From an uncultured Saprospiraceae bacterium (lineage in GTDB: Bacteria > Bacteroidota > Bacteroidia > Chitinophagales > Saprospiraceae), in assembly GCA_937864255.1 (NCBI GenBank), contig CALMIT010000667.1:1-9376 (forward strand): a DNA stretch of 9,376 nucleotides. Direction: 5' to 3'. Both the position numbers and the translations under genes were made by a program. Of the stretch, positions 6,376 to 9,376 are shown piece by piece. The notes under the pieces are model-generated. The model had not been told where the DNA came from. It saw nothing but the letters and a program-made list of their open reading frames with translations, and did not search any database. The stretch's first letter is position 1. Each line of letters begins with the position of its first letter.

Positions 6376-6915
6376 ATGAAGCAGTTTTTTAAATTGGGAG
6401 GCCTGCTTGTTGTTTTTGTTTTTTCGGCAATGACAGCCGGAGCACAAAAGTTTGGATACTTGAATTCCACGGCCGTGCTGGCGCTTATGCCTGAAATGAA
6501 ACAGGCAGAGTCAACACTGGAAGTGACTCAGAAACAATATCAGGAGAAAGGAAAAAAGATGGTGGAAGAGTTGCAAATGAAATATCAGGAGGTGCAAAAA
6601 AAAGAACAAGAGGGAGCGTTTTCACCTAAGCAACTTGACGAAGAAGCCAAAAAGCTCCGCACCAAAGAAGCCGAAATCGCGCAGTTTGAGCAGGAAATGC
6701 AGGCAAAAGTGGGTGAGAAAAGAGGCGAACTGTTAAACCCGATTTTGGATAAAGTAAACAAAGCCATCCAGGACGTAGCAAAAGAAAACGGTTTTCAATT
6801 TGTTTTCGACGCAAGTCCGGGAACGGGCATTTTACTTTACGCCGATGAAGCGCTTGATCTCACGAAAATGGTAATGGATAAATTGGGCATTCAATTGCCG
6901 GCTTCGTCCAACTAA
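6376..6915 (+). CDS. OmpH/Skp-family periplasmic chaperone (second of a tandem pair)
   Basis: This encodes 179 residues. The signal peptide (about 1-24: MKQFFK, hydrophobic core, then TAGAQ) precedes KFGYLNSTAVLALMPEM, which matches the family's first strand. A Lys/Glu/Gln-rich coiled-coil hairpin (about 50-125) and a C-terminal FQFVFDASPGTGILLYAD strand (149-166) follow. The expected role is the same as its upstream neighbour: holding outer-membrane proteins in the periplasm. The two proteins share layout but clearly differ in sequence, so the duplication is old. The ATG at 6376 is chosen because it starts directly with the signal peptide. An in-frame ATG at 6337 would add 13 unlikely residues. 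A strong terminator follows the stop codon. Confidence 0.9.
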   Translation: MKQFFKLGGLLVVFVFSAMTAGAQKFGYLNSTAVLALMPEMKQAESTLEVTQKQYQEKGKKMVEELQMKYQEVQKKEQEGAFSPKQLDEEAKKLRTKEAEIAQFEQEMQAKVGEKRGELLNPILDKVNKAIQDVAKENGFQFVFDASPGTGILLYADEALDLTKMVMDKLGIQLPASSN

Positions 6916-6935
6916 AAAACTATTTTTACCTCCTG

Positions 6936-6980
6936 AAAAGCAGATTAGATACATCGGTTTCTAATCTGCTTTTTGTTTTT
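6936..6980 (+). terminator. Rho-independent terminator after the OmpH pair
   Basis: A 13-bp perfect stem (6936-6948 with 6961-6973, core GCAGATTAG/CTAATCTGC) with a 12-nt loop is followed by T-rich sequence to 6980. It lies 20 nt after the second OmpH stop and ends only 6 nt before the ATG of the next + strand gene, so it occupies that gene's leader. Confidence 0.9.
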
Positions 6981-6986
6981 AAAATC

Positions 6987-7541
6987 ATGCCGATGCGTTT
7001 TCATTTTTTAAAATATAGCTTTCAAATAGTCTTTTTGATTATTCAATTTTTACCGGCTACATCGAAAAGCCAAGCTGAATTTCCGCAAAGTTGGGTTGGT
7101 AACTGGAAGGGTGATTTGGAAATTTTTAATGCAAAAGGAAAAGCCCAAACGATTGGCATGGAATTGCACATTCAGCCTTTAGACAGCCTGACTTATACGT
7201 GGACAATTATTTATAAAGCAGATACTATCCGCGACGAAAGGAAATATTTTTTGAAAATTAAAGACGCGTCAAAAGGGCGGTATGAAATAGACGAAGAGAA
7301 TTCGATCATACTTGACGCATACTTGCTGGGCGGCGTTTTATACGAGCAATTTGAAGTGCTGGGCAGCACAATTCTCACCAGAACAGAAAAACAGGGAGAA
7401 AATTTGGTCTTTGAAATTTTAGCTGGCAAAGCCGAGCCTGCCAATACCACAGGCGGCGTCACGCACGAAGGCGAAGAAATTCCCGTCGTAAAAAGTTTTC
7501 CACTGACCAATTATCAAAAAGCCGTTTTAAAAAAATTCTAA
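6987..7541 (+). CDS. Secreted hypothetical protein, possibly calycin/lipocalin-like
   Basis: This encodes 184 residues of no family I can name firmly. A signal peptide is clear (basic start, hydrophobic core about 11-23, likely cleavage near SQA at 28-30), so the mature protein is exported. The mature part begins FPQSWVGNWKGDLEIF and alternates hydrophobic and polar residues as in a beta-barrel. A GNWKG start followed by such strands recalls calycin-type ligand-binding barrels, but that is only a shape resemblance. No lipobox cysteine or catalytic motif is visible. An in-frame ATG at 6993 is an equally plausible start. The gene begins just after a strong terminator, and no perfect -7 box lies in front of it; an imperfect TATTTTTA is at 6921-6928. 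It converges on guaB with a 10-bp gap. Confidence 0.75.
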   Translation: MPMRFHFLKYSFQIVFLIIQFLPATSKSQAEFPQSWVGNWKGDLEIFNAKGKAQTIGMELHIQPLDSLTYTWTIIYKADTIRDERKYFLKIKDASKGRYEIDEENSIILDAYLLGGVLYEQFEVLGSTILTRTEKQGENLVFEILAGKAEPANTTGGVTHEGEEIPVVKSFPLTNYQKAVLKKF

Positions 7542-7550
7542 CCCCGGTTA
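7529..7550 (-). terminator. Weak terminator-like palindrome after guaB
   Basis: Just past the guaB stop, the - strand reads TAACCGGGGTTA (7550 to 7539), which can form a 4-bp stem with a CGGG loop. Three bases later comes a run of seven T (complement of A at 7529-7535). It includes the stop codon of the converging hypothetical gene. The stem is short, so termination here is uncertain, but no better candidate is visible. Confidence 0.3.
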
Positions 7551-7551
7551 C

Positions 7552-9045
7552 TTACCTGCGGCTGTAATTAGGCGCTTCTTTGGTGATCGTGATATTGTGC
7601 GGGTGACTTTCCAGATAGCCCGCGTTGGTGATTCTGACAAATTTTGCCTGTTGAAGTTCTTTGATGGTACCCGCGCCGCAGTAGCCCATGCCCGCTCTCA
7701 ATCCGCCGATATTTTGTACCATCACTTCCGCCAAAGTTCCTTTATAAGGCACTCGCCCTTCGATTCCTTCCGGCACCAGTTTTTTGATATCGTCTTCCAC
7801 ATCTTGAAAATAGCGGTCTTTGCTACCCATCGCCATCGCGCTCAGCGAACCCATCCCCCTGTAAACTTTGAATTTCCGCCCGTCAAAAATGATAGTTTCT
7901 CCCGGCGCTTCTTCCACGCCGGCAAATAATGAACCCGCCATAATAGTACTCGCCCCGGCGGCCAGCGCTTTTACAATATCGCCGGAATAGCGGATGCCGC
8001 CGTCGCCTATCACGGGCACGCCTGTATTTTTCAATCCCTGCGCAGCATTATAAATTGCCGTCAATTGCGGTACGCCGACCCCGGCTACAATTCTTGTAGT
8101 ACAAATACTTCCCGGCCCAACGCCCACTTTTACTCCGTCGGCGCCCGCATCGGCCAGCGCTTTAGCGCCTTCTGCCGAGGCGACATTTCCGCCCACCACC
8201 TGCAAATCCGGGTATTGATTTTTCAATTCGCGAATAGACTCCAAAACGCCCATTGAGTGTCCGTGCGCCGTATCTACGCAAACCACGTCCACGCCTACCG
8301 ACACCAGTGCATCTACTCTTTCGATCATGTCGCGCGTGACGCCCACCGCAGCGCCCACCACCAATCGCCCATATGAATCTTTGCAGGAATTCGGATAGTC
8401 CTGCACTTTCATAATATCTTTATAAGTAATCAAACCGACCAGTTTGTGAAACTCGTCCACGACCGGCAATTTTTCGATTTTATTGCGCTGTAAAATATCC
8501 CGCGCCATTTTCAAATCGGTGCCGATGGGAGCCGTTACGAGCTTTTCTTTGGTCATAAGTTCGCTCACGGTTCTGCCGAGGTTGGTTTCAAAACGCAGGT
8601 CGCGATTAGTCAAAATGCCGATCAGTTTTTGATTTTGATCCACAATCGGAATTCCGCCAATGCTGAATTTTTTCATCAAAGTCAAAGCGTCGCCCAAAGT
8701 GGCGTCCGGGTGAAGCGTGACCGGATCGAGTATCATACCGCTTTCGGAGCGTTTTACGCTGCGCACTTGTTCAGCCTGCTCTTCTATCGTCATGTTTTTG
8801 TGGATGATGCCGATACCTCCCTGGCGGGCAAGCGCGATGGCCAGTTGTTTTTCGGTAACGGTGTCCATTGCAGCCGATACGATGGGAATATTAATGCGTA
8901 AATCGCGTGTCAATTGGGTTGAAACATCTACCTCGCGCGGCAACACTTCCGAGTAGGAAGGCACTAATAAAACGTCGTCGAAGGTGAGGGAATCGCCAAT
9001 GAATTTGGCTTCGGAAGAGATGGTTTGATTTTTTTTTGGTTCCAT
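7552..9045 (-). CDS. guaB: Inosine-5'-monophosphate dehydrogenase
   Basis: This encodes 497 residues, full length for bacterial IMPDH, the NAD-dependent enzyme that converts IMP to XMP, the committing step of GMP synthesis in the cytosol. It is a TIM-barrel enzyme with an inserted pair of CBS domains (about residues 104-155 and 165-215) that usually bind adenine or guanine nucleotides and modulate activity. Visible motifs are VDTAHGHS (257-264), GGNVAS (285-290), GVGPGSICTTR (308-318) with catalytic Cys315 and the K+-binding loop, GDGGIRYSGD (347-356), RGMGS (396-400), the flap Arg411-Tyr412 dyad in GSKDRYF, and EGIEGRVPYKG (426-436). All key residues are present. The ATG at 9045 is preferred over an in-frame TTG at 9051 that lies inside the -7 box. 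A terminator upstream (9121-9159) separates it from the next gene, so guaB is transcribed alone; no guaA is adjacent. Confidence 0.98.
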   Translation of the reverse strand: MEPKKNQTISSEAKFIGDSLTFDDVLLVPSYSEVLPREVDVSTQLTRDLRINIPIVSAAMDTVTEKQLAIALARQGGIGIIHKNMTIEEQAEQVRSVKRSESGMILDPVTLHPDATLGDALTLMKKFSIGGIPIVDQNQKLIGILTNRDLRFETNLGRTVSELMTKEKLVTAPIGTDLKMARDILQRNKIEKLPVVDEFHKLVGLITYKDIMKVQDYPNSCKDSYGRLVVGAAVGVTRDMIERVDALVSVGVDVVCVDTAHGHSMGVLESIRELKNQYPDLQVVGGNVASAEGAKALADAGADGVKVGVGPGSICTTRIVAGVGVPQLTAIYNAAQGLKNTGVPVIGDGGIRYSGDIVKALAAGASTIMAGSLFAGVEEAPGETIIFDGRKFKVYRGMGSLSAMAMGSKDRYFQDVEDDIKKLVPEGIEGRVPYKGTLAEVMVQNIGGLRAGMGYCGAGTIKELQQAKFVRITNAGYLESHPHNITITKEAPNYSRR

Positions 9046-9048
9046 GCG

Positions 9049-9056
9049 CAAAGGTA
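9049..9056 (-). promoter_or_regulatory. guaB: Bacteroidota -7 box abutting the guaB start
   Basis: On the - strand this reads TACCTTTG followed by CGC and then ATG. The perfect TAnnTTTG match lies only 3 nt from the start codon, implying a transcript that starts at or within a few bases of the ATG. A TTG 14 bp upstream is the nearest -33 candidate. The ten-base string TACCTTTGCG is identical to that before DUF4271. Confidence 0.65.
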
Positions 9057-9065
9057 TGGAAAAAG

Positions 9066-9110
9066 GTTTTCAAAAACGAAAACTGTCCGACACGAAAATC
9101 CCCGGATTTT
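9066..9110. promoter_or_regulatory. guaB: Two short inverted repeats in the guaB promoter region
   Basis: GTTTTC-n6-GAAAAC (9066-9083) covers the place where a -33 element of guaB would lie. AAAATCC-CC-GGATTTT (9095-9110) lies about 40 bp upstream of the -7 box. Either could bind a dimeric regulator of purine synthesis, but arms of 6-7 bp in AT-rich DNA may be chance, and neither matches a regulator motif I know. Confidence 0.2.
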
Positions 9111-9120
9111 TTTTGAAACG

Positions 9121-9159
9121 AAAAGGCCTCATCTCAAAACCTTTGAAATGAAGCCTTTT
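9121..9159 (-). terminator. Rho-independent terminator of the gene upstream of guaB
   Basis: A 15-bp stem (9145-9159 with 9121-9135, core AAAAGGC/GCCTTTT) with a 9-nt loop lies 13 nt past the stop codon of the partial gene. Two positions are G-U pairs in the - strand RNA but would be C-A mismatches in the + strand RNA, so the hairpin works for the - strand. The tail is TTTT at the stem end, then CGTTTC. Confidence 0.8.
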
Positions 9160-9172
9160 GGCGATTTTAAAA

Positions 9173-9376
9173 TCAGTCTTTAATATAAAAAGTTTCTTCT
9201 GCCGGACGCAGGGCGCGTTTCATCCAAAGCGGGCGGCGGAGTCCGTTTGGACCGGGCGCGGGACGCGCCATTTCCAGCCATTTGCGATATACTTCCATGC
9301 TCTTATTTGTATCCACAAAAATATCGCCGTACTTGTCTGTCGAATGCGCTCTTTCGATGCGCACTTTCTGGTGCCA
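9173..9376 (-). CDS. Unidentified protein, C-terminal 67 residues (runs off the window)
   Basis: Only the C-terminus is visible: 67 residues ending in EETFYIKD before a TGA stop, with the reading frame open to the window edge (its first visible residues are WHQK). The visible part is basic and polar, with a charged segment (RIERAHSTDKYGDIFVD), a possible short helix (KSMEVYRKWLEMAR), a Pro/Gly turn (PAPGPNG) and a final basic stretch. No membrane segment or known motif is recognised, so I give no function. The frame is taken as coding because it is open throughout and is followed by a well-formed - strand terminator. A GTG at 9364 is probably internal, since the frame continues upstream of it. 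Confidence 0.65.
   Translation of the reverse strand, partial: WHQKVRIERAHSTDKYGDIFVDTNKSMEVYRKWLEMARPAPGPNGLRRPLWMKRALRPAEETFYIKD

Noticed and set aside
6585..6936. Perfect TCAGGAGGT (6585-6593) inside the second OmpH gene, complementary to ACCTCCTGA (6928-6936) after its stop.
   Set aside because: Nine bases of complementarity over about 340 bp is plausible by chance, and no start codon at suitable distance follows the internal site.

Overview
The window looks like ordinary chromosomal DNA from a member of the Bacteroidota, probably the Saprospiria/Chitinophagia/Cytophagia part of the phylum. Three things point there. The proteins include a DUF4271 membrane protein next to a Bacteroidota-type HemD, a tandem pair of OmpH/Skp chaperones, and a DUF58 protein of the phylum's usual form. 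The promoter-like boxes match the Bacteroidota -7 consensus TAnnTTTG. No gene start has a clear Shine-Dalgarno sequence. I see no mobile element, CRISPR array, tRNA or rRNA.

Layout. A hairpin terminator at 9-47 belongs to a + strand gene left of the window. Ferritin (52-579) and a DUF58 membrane protein (676-1998) follow on the - strand. DUF4271 (2118-3044) and hemD (3059-3841) are divergent from these on the + strand and end in a strong terminator. Histidine ammonia-lyase (3914-5410, -) converges on hemD. A 359-bp intergenic region follows, then two OmpH/Skp-family genes in tandem (5770-6288 and 6376-6915, +) and a terminator. A small secreted beta-rich hypothetical protein (6987-7541, +) comes next. 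IMP dehydrogenase guaB (7552-9045, -) converges on it with a 10-bp gap. The C-terminal end of an unidentified - strand gene (9173-9376), with its own terminator, closes the window.

The genes do not form one pathway. They are mostly housekeeping or stress functions: iron storage, haem synthesis, histidine breakdown, periplasmic chaperoning of outer-membrane proteins, and guanine nucleotide synthesis. The likely transcription units are DUF4271-hemD, the OmpH pair, and otherwise single genes. I found no strong evidence for a previously undescribed system. The most interesting signals are regulatory. Perfect TAnnTTTG boxes lie 3-4 nt before the start codons of guaB and DUF4271, suggesting leaderless mRNAs. 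A perfect box also sits inside the DUF4271 coding sequence where it could drive hemD. The small secreted gene starts immediately after an intrinsic terminator.
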